A program made the position numbers and the translations under genes. Shown here piece by piece: positions 36,501-44,129 of a stretch of 64,000 nucleotides of DNA (position 1 is its first letter; each line of letters begins with the position of its first letter). The stretch covers positions 1 to 64,000 of the forward strand of contig NZ_BMNB01000011.1 of NCBI RefSeq assembly GCF_014646235.1, given 5' to 3'. Source of the stretch: Micromonospora sonchi (GTDB lineage Bacteria; Actinomycetota; Actinomycetes; Mycobacteriales; Micromonosporaceae). The notes beneath the pieces were generated by a model. The model saw nothing but the letters and a program-made list of their open reading frames with translations, had not been told where the DNA came from and ran no database searches.

Positions 36501-37079
36501 GACCACCCGCTGTTCGGCCTGGAACACATCCTCGGCCCGGCGGCCGACTGCACCATCGCCGCCCTGTCCGAGGAGGGCAGCGTGCCCGACGGCGCGGTCG
36601 TCACCCTCGCCGGCATCCTCTCCGGCGTGCAGCGGCGGGTCACCAAGCAGGGCCGGGCGTGGGCCTCGGCCACCCTGGAGGACCTTGCCGGCGGGGTGGA
36701 GACCCTGTTCTTCCCGAACACCTACGAGGTGATCGGGCAGTACATCGCCGAGGACGCCATCGTGGTGGTCAAGGGGCGGGTCGACCGGCGCGACGACACC
36801 CCGCGCATCATGGCGATGGACATGTCCCTGCCCGACGTCAGCGCCAGCGCGACCAACAAGCCGGTCACCCTCACCATCCCGGTGACCCGCTGCACCCCGC
36901 CACTGGTGCAACGGCTGAAGGAAACCCTGGTGCTGCACCCGGGCGACGCCGAGGTGCACGTCAAGCTGCTCAACGGCAGCCACACCACCACCTGGCGGCT
37001 CGGGCCGGTGCGGGTGGCCGCGACCACCGCGCTGATGGCCGACCTGAAGAGCGTCCTCGGCCCGGCCAACGTCACCTGA
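33546..37079 (+). CDS. dnaE: DNA polymerase III alpha subunit
   Basis: A 1177-residue replicative polymerase. The PHP domain begins HLHVHTEYS with DHGNMHG and keeps its metal ligands; in actinobacteria this domain carries proofreading activity. The catalytic Asp residues are in PDVDIDFDE (416, 418, 420), followed by the palm/thumb/fingers, the helix-hairpin-helix region, an OB-fold ([19 protein letters not shown]) and a short C-terminal end. The ATG at 33546 is fixed by the conserved N-terminus; a longer frame exists upstream in shadow sequence. It is the housekeeping DnaE1 type by its intact PHP and OB regions. A family C repeat lies downstream at 37130. Confidence 0.97.
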   Translation: MGDSFAHLHVHTEYSMLDGAARLKDLFAEVKRQGMPAVAMTDHGNMHGANDFYKQAMAAGVKPILGIEAYVAPESRFHKQRVRWGRPEQKSDDVSGSGGYTHMTIWAKNQTGLHNLFKLTSRSFTEGFFVKWPRMDAEVLAEHADGLMATTGCPSGEVQTRLRLGQYDEALKAAAKYQDIFGRENFFLEIMDHGISIERRVRDELIDISRKLDIPPVVTNDSHYTHEAQAEAHDVLLCVQTAANVADPNRFRFDGSGYYIKSADEMRGVDNSDIWLEGCRNTLLVAEKVDPAGMFEFHNLMPRFPVPEGETEESWFRKETFAGLARRFPNGIPEGHVVQAEYELGVIIQMGFPSYFLVVADFIGWAKSQGIAVGPGRGSAAGSLVAYALGITDLDPIPHGLIFERFLNPERVSMPDVDIDFDERRRGEVIKYVTDKWGEDKVAQIATFGTIKAKAAIKDSARVLGYPYAVGDRITKAMPPAVMGKDIPLEGIFDPKHPRYAEAGEIRGMYESEADVKKVIDTARGIEGLIRQTGVHAAGVIMSAEPIIEHVPLMRRDSDGVIITQFDYPTCESLGLLKMDFLGLRNLTIIDDAVKNIGLNHGKELDLLALPLDDKAAYELLSRGDTLGVFQLDGGPMRSLLRMMKPDNFEDISAVLALYRPGPMGVDSHTNYALRKNGLQEITPIHPELEEPLREILAPTYGLIVYQEQVQRAAQILAGYTLGQADLLRRAMGKKKKEILDKEFIPFRDGCRERGYSDEAIQKVWDVLVPFAGYAFNKAHSAAYGLVSYWTAYLKAHYPAEYMAALLTSVGDDKDKMALYLSECRRMGIQVLPPDVNTSAGPFTPVGKEIRFGLGAIRNVGANVVTSIMRCREEKSEYADFYDFLSKVDAVVCNKKTIESLIKAGAFDSMGHPRKGLLTVHADAIDAYADVKRKEAVGQYDLFGAGFGDTETTTTTTVMPTIAEGEWDKRDKLAFEREMLGLYVSDHPLFGLEHILGPAADCTIAALSEEGSVPDGAVVTLAGILSGVQRRVTKQGRAWASATLEDLAGGVETLFFPNTYEVIGQYIAEDAIVVVKGRVDRRDDTPRIMAMDMSLPDVSASATNKPVTLTIPVTRCTPPLVQRLKETLVLHPGDAEVHVKLLNGSHTTTWRLGPVRVAATTALMADLKSVLGPANVT

Positions 37080-37129
37080 CCCGGGCGGATCGAGGTTGCC
37101 GCTCGCGCCGCCGCGCGTCGGGCTCGGGC

Positions 37130-37182
37130 GTTAAGAAGGGGCCCTTCCTCTACCGCAGGCGTTAAAAGGGGGCCCTTCCTTT
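37130..37182 (-). repeat. Repeat family C copy 2
   Basis: The inverse orientation of copies 1 and 3: GTTAAGAAGGGGCCCTTCCT, then CTACCGCAGGC and a second unit. It lies between dnaE and the aminotransferase. Confidence 0.9.
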
Positions 37183-37245
37183 CGTGCCACGAGGGTGGGA
37201 TTGGCGCTCTGGGGGAGGGTGTCCGGGCGGCTAGCGTCGGTGGGC

Positions 37246-38283
37246 ATGAAGCTGGAACAGGCGCAGCAGCTGTGGCAACCGCATCCGGGATGGTTGAACA
37301 CCGCAACCTACGGGCTGCCACCCGACCCGGCCTGGGACGCGTTGCAGGAGGCGCTCGCCGACTGGCGTGTGGGCCAGGGAGCGTGGGAGGGCTGGAGCGA
37401 AGCGGCCGGCCGGACCCGGGACGCGTTCGCCCGGCTGGCCGGCGTGCCACCGGCCGACGTGGCGATCGGGGCCACCGTCTCCCAGTTGCTGGCGCCGGTC
37501 GCCGCCGCGTTGCCCGCCGGTGCCCGGGTGGTCGTCCCCGAGGTCGAGTTCACCTCCAACCTCTTCCCCTGGATGGTGCAGGAGATCCGGGGTGTCGAGG
37601 TCCGCACCGTGCCGCTGGACAAGCTGGCCGCATCGGTCGACGACGGCACCGACCTGGTGGCGTTCAGCCTCGTGCAGTCCGCCGACGGCACGGTGGCCGC
37701 GTACGACGACATCGTCGCGGCGGCGCGGGCGCACGGCGCGCTCGTCGCCGTCGACGCCACCCAGGCGTGCGGCTGGCTGCCGTTCGACGCGGCCCTGGCC
37801 GACGTGATGGTCGTCGGCGGCTACAAGTGGCTGATGGGTCCCCGGGGCACCGCCTTCGCCTACCTCGATCCCGCGCTGCGGGAGCGGCTGCGCCCGGACG
37901 CCGCCGGTTGGTGCGCCGCCAGCGATCCGCACACCTCCTACTACGGGCCGCCACTGCGGCTGAGCGACGACGCCCGCCGGTTCGACATCTCGCCGGCCTG
38001 GTTCGCCTGGGTCGGGGCGGCCCCGGCCCTGGAACTGTTGCTGAAGATCGGGGTGCCGGCGGTGCACGCGTACGACGTGGGGCTGGCCAACCGGTTCCTG
38101 GCCGGGCTGGGACAGCCGTCCGGGCACAGCGCGATCGTCAGCGTGGAGGTGCCCGGCGCGCGGGAGAAGCTCGAACGGGCCGGCGTCCGCGCGGCGGTCC
38201 GCGCCGGCCGCGTCCGGGCATCCTTCCACCTCTACACCACCCAGCAGGACGTAGACCTCGCACTCGACGCGCTGACCGGGTGA
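37246..38283 (+). CDS. Class V aminotransferase / cysteine-desulfurase-like enzyme
   Basis: A 345-residue fold-type I PLP enzyme. The Schiff-base Lys is K194 in GGYKWLMGPRG, with Asp in VAVDATQACGW contacting the pyridine nitrogen. It resembles the group annotated as aminotransferase class V, which includes desulfurases and lyases, but the usual catalytic Cys loop of NifS is not evident. The substrate is unknown. It starts at ATG 37246 (MKLEQAQQLWQPH). Its stop is immediately followed by family C repeat copy 3. Confidence 0.85.
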   Translation: MKLEQAQQLWQPHPGWLNTATYGLPPDPAWDALQEALADWRVGQGAWEGWSEAAGRTRDAFARLAGVPPADVAIGATVSQLLAPVAAALPAGARVVVPEVEFTSNLFPWMVQEIRGVEVRTVPLDKLAASVDDGTDLVAFSLVQSADGTVAAYDDIVAAARAHGALVAVDATQACGWLPFDAALADVMVVGGYKWLMGPRGTAFAYLDPALRERLRPDAAGWCAASDPHTSYYGPPLRLSDDARRFDISPAWFAWVGAAPALELLLKIGVPAVHAYDVGLANRFLAGLGQPSGHSAIVSVEVPGAREKLERAGVRAAVRAGRVRASFHLYTTQQDVDLALDALTG

Positions 38284-38335
38284 AAGGAAGGGCCCCTTAT
38301 TAACGCCTCGTGTAGAGGAGGGGCCCCTTATTAAC
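38284..38335 (+). repeat. Repeat family C copy 3
   Basis: The two direct units AAGGAAGGGCCCCTTATTAAC are separated by GCCTCGTGTAG. The repeat begins the base after the aminotransferase stop codon. Confidence 0.9.
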
Positions 38336-38503
38336 AACCGGCGCCGGCGCCGGCGCGACCAGCATCGCAGCTTGCCTCGTCGCTCACCGGCTCAGGCGAC
38401 GGCGCGGGCATGTGAACGGTCTGCCCTTCATGTCCGTCCTCGGCGACCTGTGGCAGGGCCGGCCCTGTCGAGCTGACAGCGTGAACGGATCGCGGCCTTC
38501 GAA

Positions 38504-38541
38504 CCGACAGTGACCGCAGTGACCGACAGTGACCGCAGTGA
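38504..38541. repeat. 19-base tandem duplication
   Basis: CCGACAGTGACCGCAGTGA occurs at 38504-38522 and again at 38523-38541. Degenerate copies continue to about 38640. Confidence 0.85.
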
Positions 38542-38825
38542 CGGGCACCGACGAGCGCCGACCGGCAGTGACGGGGGCAGCGGCGGGCAGTGACAAGCGG
38601 AGCGACGGGCAGCGACCGCATCGACGGGCAGCGACGAGTGGCCCTTGCGTGATGGCGCCAACGGTTCAGCTCGACAGGGAGGCAGACGAGCATCCGGGGG
38701 CCGGGACCTGCGGGGAACCGATCGGCCCGGCAGCAGCAGCCCTCAGCCGTACGTTTCTCGCCAGCACCCATGGCGACCCGCGCAACACCGCAGGGCTCGA
38801 CATTGCTTGCCGACGGGTGGACGTC

Positions 38826-38854
38826 CGCCCCCGCCATCTCGGATGGCGGGGGCG
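38826..38854 (-). terminator. Hairpin terminator after band-7 gene
   Basis: The arms CGCCCCCGCCAT and ATGGCGGGGGCG are perfect 12-base complements around CTCGG. They lie just downstream of the stop at 38861 on the minus strand. Confidence 0.75.
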
Positions 38855-38860
38855 CGGAGT

Positions 38861-39721
38861 TTACTTGCCGGTGCCGGTGATGATGCCCGGGTTGATGCAC
38901 AGCCCCGGGGCGCTGCCGTTCTTCTCGGAGATCTCCAGGCAGCGGGTCACCTTGTCCACCTTGGCGTTGGTCTCGGTGATCTGCTTCTGGATCTCGGCGT
39001 TGCGGCGGTCCTGTTCAAGATTGCGGGTCTGGGCGAGCTTGTCCTGGAACGCCTTGATGTTGCCCTCGGTCTTGTCGTCGTGGTTGACCCGGGTGATGGT
39101 GACCGACAGGATGTCCACGTCGTCGGCGAGGCGGCCCTCGGCACCGGTCTTGATGCTCTCGGAGAAGGGCTTGAGGTCGACGTTCAGGCTGCCGGTCTTC
39201 GCGTCGATGCGCTCCAGCGGGTTGTAGGAGGCGAACGCGTCGTTCACCGCGCTGTCGAGTTGCACGCCGACCCGCTGGCCCCGGAAGCTGTCGAAGTCAC
39301 CCTTGTAGTCCATGAACTGCTGTGGCGCGTTCTCGGGCCGGACCTGCCACTCGACCAGCACTTCGACGCAGGCGTCGGCGAGCGTGCCGGTGCGCACCCG
39401 GACGCAGTTGGTGTCGCCGATGTGGTCGTACTTCTGCCGCCCGGCGTCCCACTCGCCGACCCGCTGCCACGGCGCGACCCACTTCAGTCCGGAGCCGGTC
39501 ACCTCGCCGGTGGGCTTGCCGAAGCTGGTGACGATTCCGACCGACCGGATCGGCACCGAGTGGGCGCTCGACGTGACCGTGAGCACGAGCGTCACGATCA
39601 GGGCGGCGGCCGAGATCAGCGCGGCGCTCTGCCGCACGCTTCGTGCGCTGAGCAGGGCGACGGCGACGCTGATGGCCGCGATGACGGCGGTGGCGATCGC
39701 GAGGATGAAGCCGAAAGGCAT
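38861..39721 (-). CDS. SPFH/band-7 domain membrane protein
   Basis: A 286-residue protein. Two N-terminal membrane helices (about 1-22 and 30-52) precede an SPFH/prohibitin domain (VGIVTSFGKPTGEVTGSGLKW, VRVRTGTLADACVEVLVEWQV) and a charged helical tail (LAQTRNLEQDRRNAEIQKQI) likely to oligomerise. Prohibitin-type proteins organise membrane domains. It starts at ATG 39721. It is divergent in position from nothing: the next upstream gene at 39982 is on the same strand, 260 bases away. A symmetrical motif lies at 39757-39769 in its promoter region. Confidence 0.85.
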   Translation of the reverse strand: MPFGFILAIATAVIAAISVAVALLSARSVRQSAALISAAALIVTLVLTVTSSAHSVPIRSVGIVTSFGKPTGEVTGSGLKWVAPWQRVGEWDAGRQKYDHIGDTNCVRVRTGTLADACVEVLVEWQVRPENAPQQFMDYKGDFDSFRGQRVGVQLDSAVNDAFASYNPLERIDAKTGSLNVDLKPFSESIKTGAEGRLADDVDILSVTITRVNHDDKTEGNIKAFQDKLAQTRNLEQDRRNAEIQKQITETNAKVDKVTRCLEISEKNGSAPGLCINPGIITGTGK

Positions 39722-39756
39722 GAGCGCCGAAACCTTCCATCGGAATGACCTGTTGA

Positions 39757-39769
39757 GTTGATCATCAAC
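39757..39769 (-). promoter_or_regulatory. Possible operator upstream of band-7 gene
   Basis: GTTGAT-C-ATCAAC is a perfect 6-base inverted repeat about 36 bases upstream of the start at 39721, inside an AT-rich patch. Regulatory use is inferred from symmetry and position. Confidence 0.35.
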
Positions 39770-39908
39770 ATAGTCGTCCGGGGCAAGGGCTCCGGATCCG
39801 GCATCTGGGGCAGCGGGATTGCCGTTGCGCAGCGCCGGGGCCGCCCCGGCCGAGGCGCAGCCGCCGTCGGGGCGCCCCGACGGCGCAGGACGACCCTCGC
39901 CGGAGACG

Positions 39909-39946
39909 CCGCTGGCCGGCACCCGGGTTCGGGTGCCGGCCAGCGG
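39909..39946 (-). terminator. Hairpin terminator after lysozyme-like gene
   Basis: Perfect 16-base arms (39909-39924 and 39931-39946) flank GGGTTC. They lie 36 bases downstream of the stop at 39982 on the minus strand. Confidence 0.75.
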
Positions 39947-39981
39947 TTCCTGCTCCCCCTGTAGAGGAATGTCTTGTCGGG

Positions 39982-40575
39982 TCAGCTGTTCCAGTGCTGG
40001 GCGACCAGGTCGGCGGCCTGCTGCTCCCACTGGGCGTAGTGGTCGGGGTACGCCGATACCTGCACGGTCTGGGCGGCCATGGTCAGCGGCATGTCCTGCC
40101 AGCCGTTGACCTGCTTGAGGCCCTTCAGGAAGGCGGTGGTGGAGTACTCGGGGTCGGTGATCTGCTCGACCGTGCCCCACCCGCTGGACGGGCGCTGCTG
40201 GAACAGGCCCTGCGAGTCGTGGTCGTTACGGGCACCGAGGTGGCCCAGGTTCTCCAGCTTCGACTCCTGGAACGCGGTGGCGATGGCGACCACGGCGGCA
40301 CGCTCGTCCATGCCGGTCTTCTTGGTCGCGGCGATGATCGCCTTGGCGTTGCCGACCTGCTCGTCGTTCAGGTCGATGCGCGACTGCTTACCCTGCACAC
40401 CGTGCGGCATCAGCTTGCCGGCGTCCGGCTTGTCGGCCTGGGCGACGGCGGTGACCGGGTTGGTGGTGGTCGGGGTGGTCTCGGTCGTGGCGTGGTTCAG
40501 TGGGCCGGCGGCCAGACCACCGGCAACAGCCAGACCAGCGATACCCAGCACGGTCTTACGGATCATCGTGTTCAT
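39982..40575 (-). CDS. Secreted lysozyme/transglycosylase-like protein
   Basis: A 197-residue exported protein. The signal peptide is MNTMIRKTVLGIAGLAVAGG with cleavage about residue 25-30. After a Thr-rich linker, a lysozyme-like domain begins: GMDERAAVVAIATAFQESKLENLG (probable catalytic Glu in QES), then SQGLFQQRPSSGWG, the Slt/Rpf-type motif. The fold fits cleavage of peptidoglycan; no LysM or SH3 wall-binding domain is seen. The start at 40575 is chosen from the signal peptide. About 480 bases upstream are without a gene and may hold a long leader. Confidence 0.78.
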   Translation of the reverse strand: MNTMIRKTVLGIAGLAVAGGLAAGPLNHATTETTPTTTNPVTAVAQADKPDAGKLMPHGVQGKQSRIDLNDEQVGNAKAIIAATKKTGMDERAAVVAIATAFQESKLENLGHLGARNDHDSQGLFQQRPSSGWGTVEQITDPEYSTTAFLKGLKQVNGWQDMPLTMAAQTVQVSAYPDHYAQWEQQAADLVAQHWNS

Positions 40576-41059
40576 GAGAGAGGCTCCATTCGGGGGTTGG
40601 CGCACCCGCCGATGGGGGTCGGCTTTTGGATGCGCAAGCACCGTCCGGCGCTCAAAGAAAAAGGGGGGGGAAGGTCGTCCAGCGCGCGGGGCCAGGGCCT
40701 CTTCGCGGCGCCGGGACCATGTGTAACGACTGACCGGGGGCGGTGATTCCCAGGGGGCTGGCATCGGCCGCGTTTTCCGGGGGCATCGGCCGCCGCCGTG
40801 AGCGGAGCCGGTGCGGTCAGCCACCCGATCCAACGCCGCCGAGCCACCCGACATTCCGGCGAGGCCGTGGTCGAGAATGCGTATCATATCCGACATTCGG
40901 TGCAGGCGGTGCGAGGCTTCGTGCTTGGGTGGTCAGTTTGGGGGGGCGGTGTGTCGGCCGTCACAGTCGATACGGAACGGTTCCGTATCGTTAATGCCCA
41001 CCCTACGCTCGAAGGGCGATTACGGACGAAGCCGTATCGAAAACCGGGGGGTGCCGGAT
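40576..41059. other. 484-base gene-free divergent region
   Basis: This region lies between the secreted lysozyme-like gene (minus) and the MFS exporter (plus). It includes a G-rich run near 40662-40672, a GGCGGTGATTCCC segment at 40740-40752, and a 23-base perfect operator palindrome at 40969-40991. On the minus strand the segment at 40700-40760 has a loose likeness to a cyclic-di-AMP riboswitch core, but the key conserved blocks do not all match. Confidence 0.6.
40969..40991 (+). promoter_or_regulatory. TetR-type operator (23-base perfect palindrome)
   Basis: CGATACGGAAC-G-GTTCCGTATCG is a perfect inverted repeat about 70 bases upstream of the MFS gene. A second half-site (CCGTATCG) lies at 41032-41039. 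The TetR gene follows the MFS gene, so the repressor probably binds here. Confidence 0.75.
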
Positions 41060-42622
41060 ATGCCACCGAATGAGAACACGGGACACCCGAGGAGGTGGGC
41101 GATCCTCGGGGTGCTGGTGATCAGCCTGCTCGTGGTCGTCCTGGACAACACCATCCTCAACGTCGCGCTGCGTACCCTCGCCGACCCGGTGCGCGGTCTC
41201 GGGGCCAGCCAGGGCGAGCTGGAATGGTCCATCAACTCGTACACACTGGTCTTCGCCGGGCTGCTGTTCACCTTCGGCGTGCTCGGCGACCGGGCCGGGC
41301 GGCGCCGGATGCTGCTGATCGGGCTGGCGCTCTTCGGCCTGGCCTCGCTGCTCTCGGCGTACGCGCAGAGTCCGGCCCAGCTGATCGCGGCCCGCGCGCT
41401 GATGGGGGTTGGCGGCGCGGCCATCATGCCGGCCACCCTGTCGATCATCTCCAGCGTCTTCGACCCTCGGGAACGCGGGCGGGCCATCGGGATGTGGGCC
41501 AGCGCGGTCGGGTTGGCGGTGGCCATCGGCCCGATCCTCGGCGGCCTGCTGCTGGAGCACTTCTGGTGGGGCTCGGTCTTCCTGATCAACGTGCCGGTCG
41601 TCGCGTTCGGCGTGCTCCTGGTGGCGCTGCTGGTGCCCGAGTCACGAGACCCGGCCCCGGGCCGGATCGACGCGTTCGGCGTACTGCTCTCGGTGGTCGG
41701 CCTGGTCACCCTGACGTACGGGATCATCGACGGCGGCGAGCACGGATTCGGTCGGCCGCTGGTCTGGGCCGCTCTCCTCGGTGGCCTCGGGGTGCTGGGC
41801 TGGTTCGTCTGGTACGAGCGCCGCAGCAGCCACCCCTCGCTGGACGTACGGCTGTTCCGGATGCCGCGCTTCGCCGCGCCGGTGGCGATGATCGGGCTGG
41901 TCTTCTTCGCCGCCATGGGCGTGATGTTCTTCAGTTCGTTCTACCTGCAACTGGTGCGCGGCTACAGCCCGCTGCAGACCGGCCTGCTCTTCCTGCCCTT
42001 CGCCGTCGCCCAGCTCTTCTTCGCCCCGCGCAGCGCGGCCATGGTGCGCAGGTACGGGGCCCGGGCGGTCTCGACGGTGGGGCTGGTGCTGACCGCGGTG
42101 GCGCTGGGCGCGTTCGCCTTCGTCGACGCGGCCACACCCATCTGGGTGGTGCTGGTCTTCTTCTTCCTCCAGGGCGCCGGAATGGCCAGCATCATGCCAC
42201 CGGCCACCGAGTCGATCATGTCTGCGCTGCCCCGGGAGAAGGCCGGCGTCGGCTCGGCGATCAGCAACACCATCCGCCAGGTGGCCGCCGCCCTCGGCGT
42301 GGCGGTGATCGGGTCGGTGCTGGCCGCCGGCTACCGTGCCGGCATCGGCCCGGCCCTGGCGGACCTACCGCCGGCGGCGCGCGAGGCGGCCGGGGAGTCG
42401 ATCGCCGGGGCGTACGCCGTGGCCGGGCAACTCGGGCCGGCGGCGCCGGGGTTGGTCGCGGCGGCCGACGACGCCTTCGTCTCGGCGATGCACTGGTCCG
42501 CGGCGTTGGCCGCGCTGGTGGCGGCAGCCGGCGTCCTGGTGGCGTTGCGCTGGCTGCCGGGGCGGCCAGGCCCCGTCACACCGCCGCCCGTCGGCGAGCC
42601 CGAGTTGGCCGGTGCGGCCTGA
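41060..42622 (+). CDS. MFS drug exporter, DHA2 (14-TM) family
   Basis: A 520-residue transporter with about 14 hydrophobic helices. The first loop motif is [18 protein letters not shown], and the antiporter motif region reads [16 protein letters not shown]; helix one begins [22 protein letters not shown], which is typical of EmrB/QacA-like exporters. It should expel drugs or toxic compounds using the proton gradient. The ATG at 41060 is preferred; a GTG at 41051 is an in-frame alternative. It is followed 19 bases later by a TetR gene, its probable repressor. Confidence 0.92.
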   Translation: MPPNENTGHPRRWAILGVLVISLLVVVLDNTILNVALRTLADPVRGLGASQGELEWSINSYTLVFAGLLFTFGVLGDRAGRRRMLLIGLALFGLASLLSAYAQSPAQLIAARALMGVGGAAIMPATLSIISSVFDPRERGRAIGMWASAVGLAVAIGPILGGLLLEHFWWGSVFLINVPVVAFGVLLVALLVPESRDPAPGRIDAFGVLLSVVGLVTLTYGIIDGGEHGFGRPLVWAALLGGLGVLGWFVWYERRSSHPSLDVRLFRMPRFAAPVAMIGLVFFAAMGVMFFSSFYLQLVRGYSPLQTGLLFLPFAVAQLFFAPRSAAMVRRYGARAVSTVGLVLTAVALGAFAFVDAATPIWVVLVFFFLQGAGMASIMPPATESIMSALPREKAGVGSAISNTIRQVAAALGVAVIGSVLAAGYRAGIGPALADLPPAAREAAGESIAGAYAVAGQLGPAAPGLVAAADDAFVSAMHWSAALAALVAAAGVLVALRWLPGRPGPVTPPPVGEPELAGAA

Positions 42623-42641
42623 CTTCGGCGAGAATGGCGAG

Positions 42642-43241
42642 ATGACAGGCACGACGGATGCTCCGCGGTCGCCGGGTCGGCCGCGGAGCACCCGCGCGGC
42701 CGAGGCGATCATCGAGGCCACGCTGGACCTGCTCGCGGAGGGCAGCACGATCGAGGCGATCTCGATCGAGGCGATCGCCGCGCGGGCCGGGGTCGGCAAG
42801 GCCACGATCTACCGCCGCTGGCCCGGCAAGGGGGCCCTGCTGCACGACGCCCTGCGTACGCTCAAGGGCGCACCGCCGCAGCCGGTCGGCCGTTCCGTCC
42901 GGGAGGACCTGATCCTGCTGGTCGGCGCGGTCGGGCACAACCTCGACCCGCGTGCGGCGAAGATCATGCCGTGCCTGGTGCCCGAGGCGCAGCGCAGCCC
43001 CGAGCACTACGCGCTCTACCAGAACATCATCGAGCCCCGCCGGGCGGCGATGCGGGAGGTGCTGCGGCGGGGCATCCGTGCCGGTGAGCTCCGGGCCGAC
43101 CTCGATGTCGAGGTGACCATGGCGATGCTCACCGGCCCGATGCTCATCCAGCGGGTGATGAACTGGAACCCTGACCTCGACGAGGCCGGCCTGCCCGAGA
43201 AGGTCGTCGACGGACTTCTGGCGGGCATCCGCGCCCGCTGA
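42642..43241 (+). CDS. TetR family transcriptional repressor
   Basis: A 199-residue repressor. The helix-turn-helix is near residues 20-65: AAEAIIEATLDLLAEG, then IAARAGVGKATIYRRWPGKGALL. The C-terminal ligand domain (about 75-199) is TetR_C-like, with the R-W-type IYRRW motif of AcrR-like proteins. It is co-directional with the MFS exporter, and the palindrome at 40969-40991 is a likely binding site, giving drug-inducible export. The stop is immediately followed by a 21-base tandem repeat. Confidence 0.92.
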   Translation: MTGTTDAPRSPGRPRSTRAAEAIIEATLDLLAEGSTIEAISIEAIAARAGVGKATIYRRWPGKGALLHDALRTLKGAPPQPVGRSVREDLILLVGAVGHNLDPRAAKIMPCLVPEAQRSPEHYALYQNIIEPRRAAMREVLRRGIRAGELRADLDVEVTMAMLTGPMLIQRVMNWNPDLDEAGLPEKVVDGLLAGIRAR

Positions 43242-43310
43242 CCGGCGACGCCGCGCTGAGGGCCGGCGACGCCGCGCTGAGGGCCGCTGACCGGCGACGC
43301 CGCGCCGGGG
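43242..43310. repeat. 21-base tandem repeat after tetR
   Basis: CCGGCGACGCCGCGCTGAGGG occurs at 43242-43262 and 43263-43283, and a partial third copy follows at about 43290. The repeat begins directly at the end of the tetR stop. Confidence 0.85.
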
Positions 43311-43380
43311 CCCGTTGCCGCCGTAGACTACGGGCGTCCCGAGCCGTGGGGCGGCTCGCCACAGTCATCGGAGGTCCCTC

Positions 43381-44082
43381 GTGTCGACGCCCGTCACCAC
43401 CCTGGCCCTCGGGCCGGACTGGCTCGCCCCGGAATGGTTGATCTCGACGTTCGGGCTGCTCGGCATCCTGGCCATCGTCTTCGCCGAGTCCGGTCTGCTG
43501 ATCGGGTTCTTCCTGCCGGGTGACTCGCTGCTGTTCACCGCCGGGCTGCTCGTCGCCGACGGCAGGTACATCACCTATCCGCTGTGGTTGGTGTGCCTGC
43601 TCATCACCATCGCCGCGATCGCCGGCGACCAGGTGGGCTACCTGTTCGGCCGGAAGGTCGGGCCCGCCCTGTTCCGCCGCCCGAACTCGCGTCTGTTCAA
43701 ACAGGAGAACCTGCTCAAGGCGCACGACTTCTTCGAGAGGTACGGCGCCCGCTCGGTCGTGCTGGCGCGGTTCGTGCCGATCGTGCGGACGTTCACCCCG
43801 ATCGTGGCCGGGGTCAGCCGGATGAACTACCGCACCTTCGTCACCTACAACATCATCGGCGGCGTCCTCTGGGGCACCGGGGTGACCGTCCTCGGCTACT
43901 TCCTCGGCCAGGTCCCGTTCGTCAAGACGAACATCGAGTTCATCCTGATCGCCATCGTGGGGATCTCGGTCCTCCCGATCGCGGTGGAGCTGCTCCGGGC
44001 ACGTATCGCCGCCAAGCGGGGCGTCACGCCGCAGGAGCGGGCGGCGGCCGAGGCGGCGATCCACGAGACCCGCGAGCACTGA
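43381..44082 (+). CDS. DedA family membrane protein
   Basis: A 233-residue DedA protein. The family pattern FFLPGDSLLFTAGLLVADG, GDQVGYLFGRKVGP and FERYGARSVVLARFVPIVRTF is intact, including the basic residues needed for function in other members. DedA proteins act in membrane homeostasis, and some flip phospholipids or polyprenyl-phosphate. It starts with GTG at 43381. The last nine codons and the stop are duplicated: the 27-base segment 44053-44079 recurs at 44083-44109, with the first stop between them. Confidence 0.93.
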   Translation: MSTPVTTLALGPDWLAPEWLISTFGLLGILAIVFAESGLLIGFFLPGDSLLFTAGLLVADGRYITYPLWLVCLLITIAAIAGDQVGYLFGRKVGPALFRRPNSRLFKQENLLKAHDFFERYGARSVVLARFVPIVRTFTPIVAGVSRMNYRTFVTYNIIGGVLWGTGVTVLGYFLGQVPFVKTNIEFILIAIVGISVLPIAVELLRARIAAKRGVTPQERAAAEAAIHETREH

Positions 44083-44109
44083 GCGGCGATCCACGAGACC
44101 CGCGAGCAC
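44053..44109. repeat. 27-base direct repeat across the dedA stop
   Basis: GCGGCGATCCACGAGACCCG... occurs at 44053-44079 and at 44083-44109. The TGA between them is the real stop; the second copy would continue in frame after it. Confidence 0.9.
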
Positions 44110-44129
44110 GCAAGCACTGAGCAGGCGGC

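Larger units (their letters stand above)
38284..38860. other. 577-base gene-free region rich in short repeats
   Basis: This region holds family C copy 3, then 38504-38541 where the 19-mer CCGACAGTGACCGCAGTGA occurs twice in tandem, then degenerate GACGGGCAGCGAC/CAGTGAC copies to about 38640. A terminator hairpin lies at 38826-38854. The open frames here have poor codon bias and no recognisable protein, so I see no gene. Confidence 0.7.

Noticed and set aside
33522..36983. Long antisense frame opposite dnaE
   Set aside because: It is a shadow of the dnaE gene with repetitive low-complexity composition and no known domain.
38504..38640. Repeat cluster considered as a CRISPR array
   Set aside because: Units are short and degenerate with no constant-length unique spacers, and no cas gene is present.
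40700..40760. Cyclic-di-AMP riboswitch upstream of the lysozyme-like gene
   Set aside because: Only partial matches to the conserved blocks were found by eye. It is kept as a finding to be tested, not as a feature.
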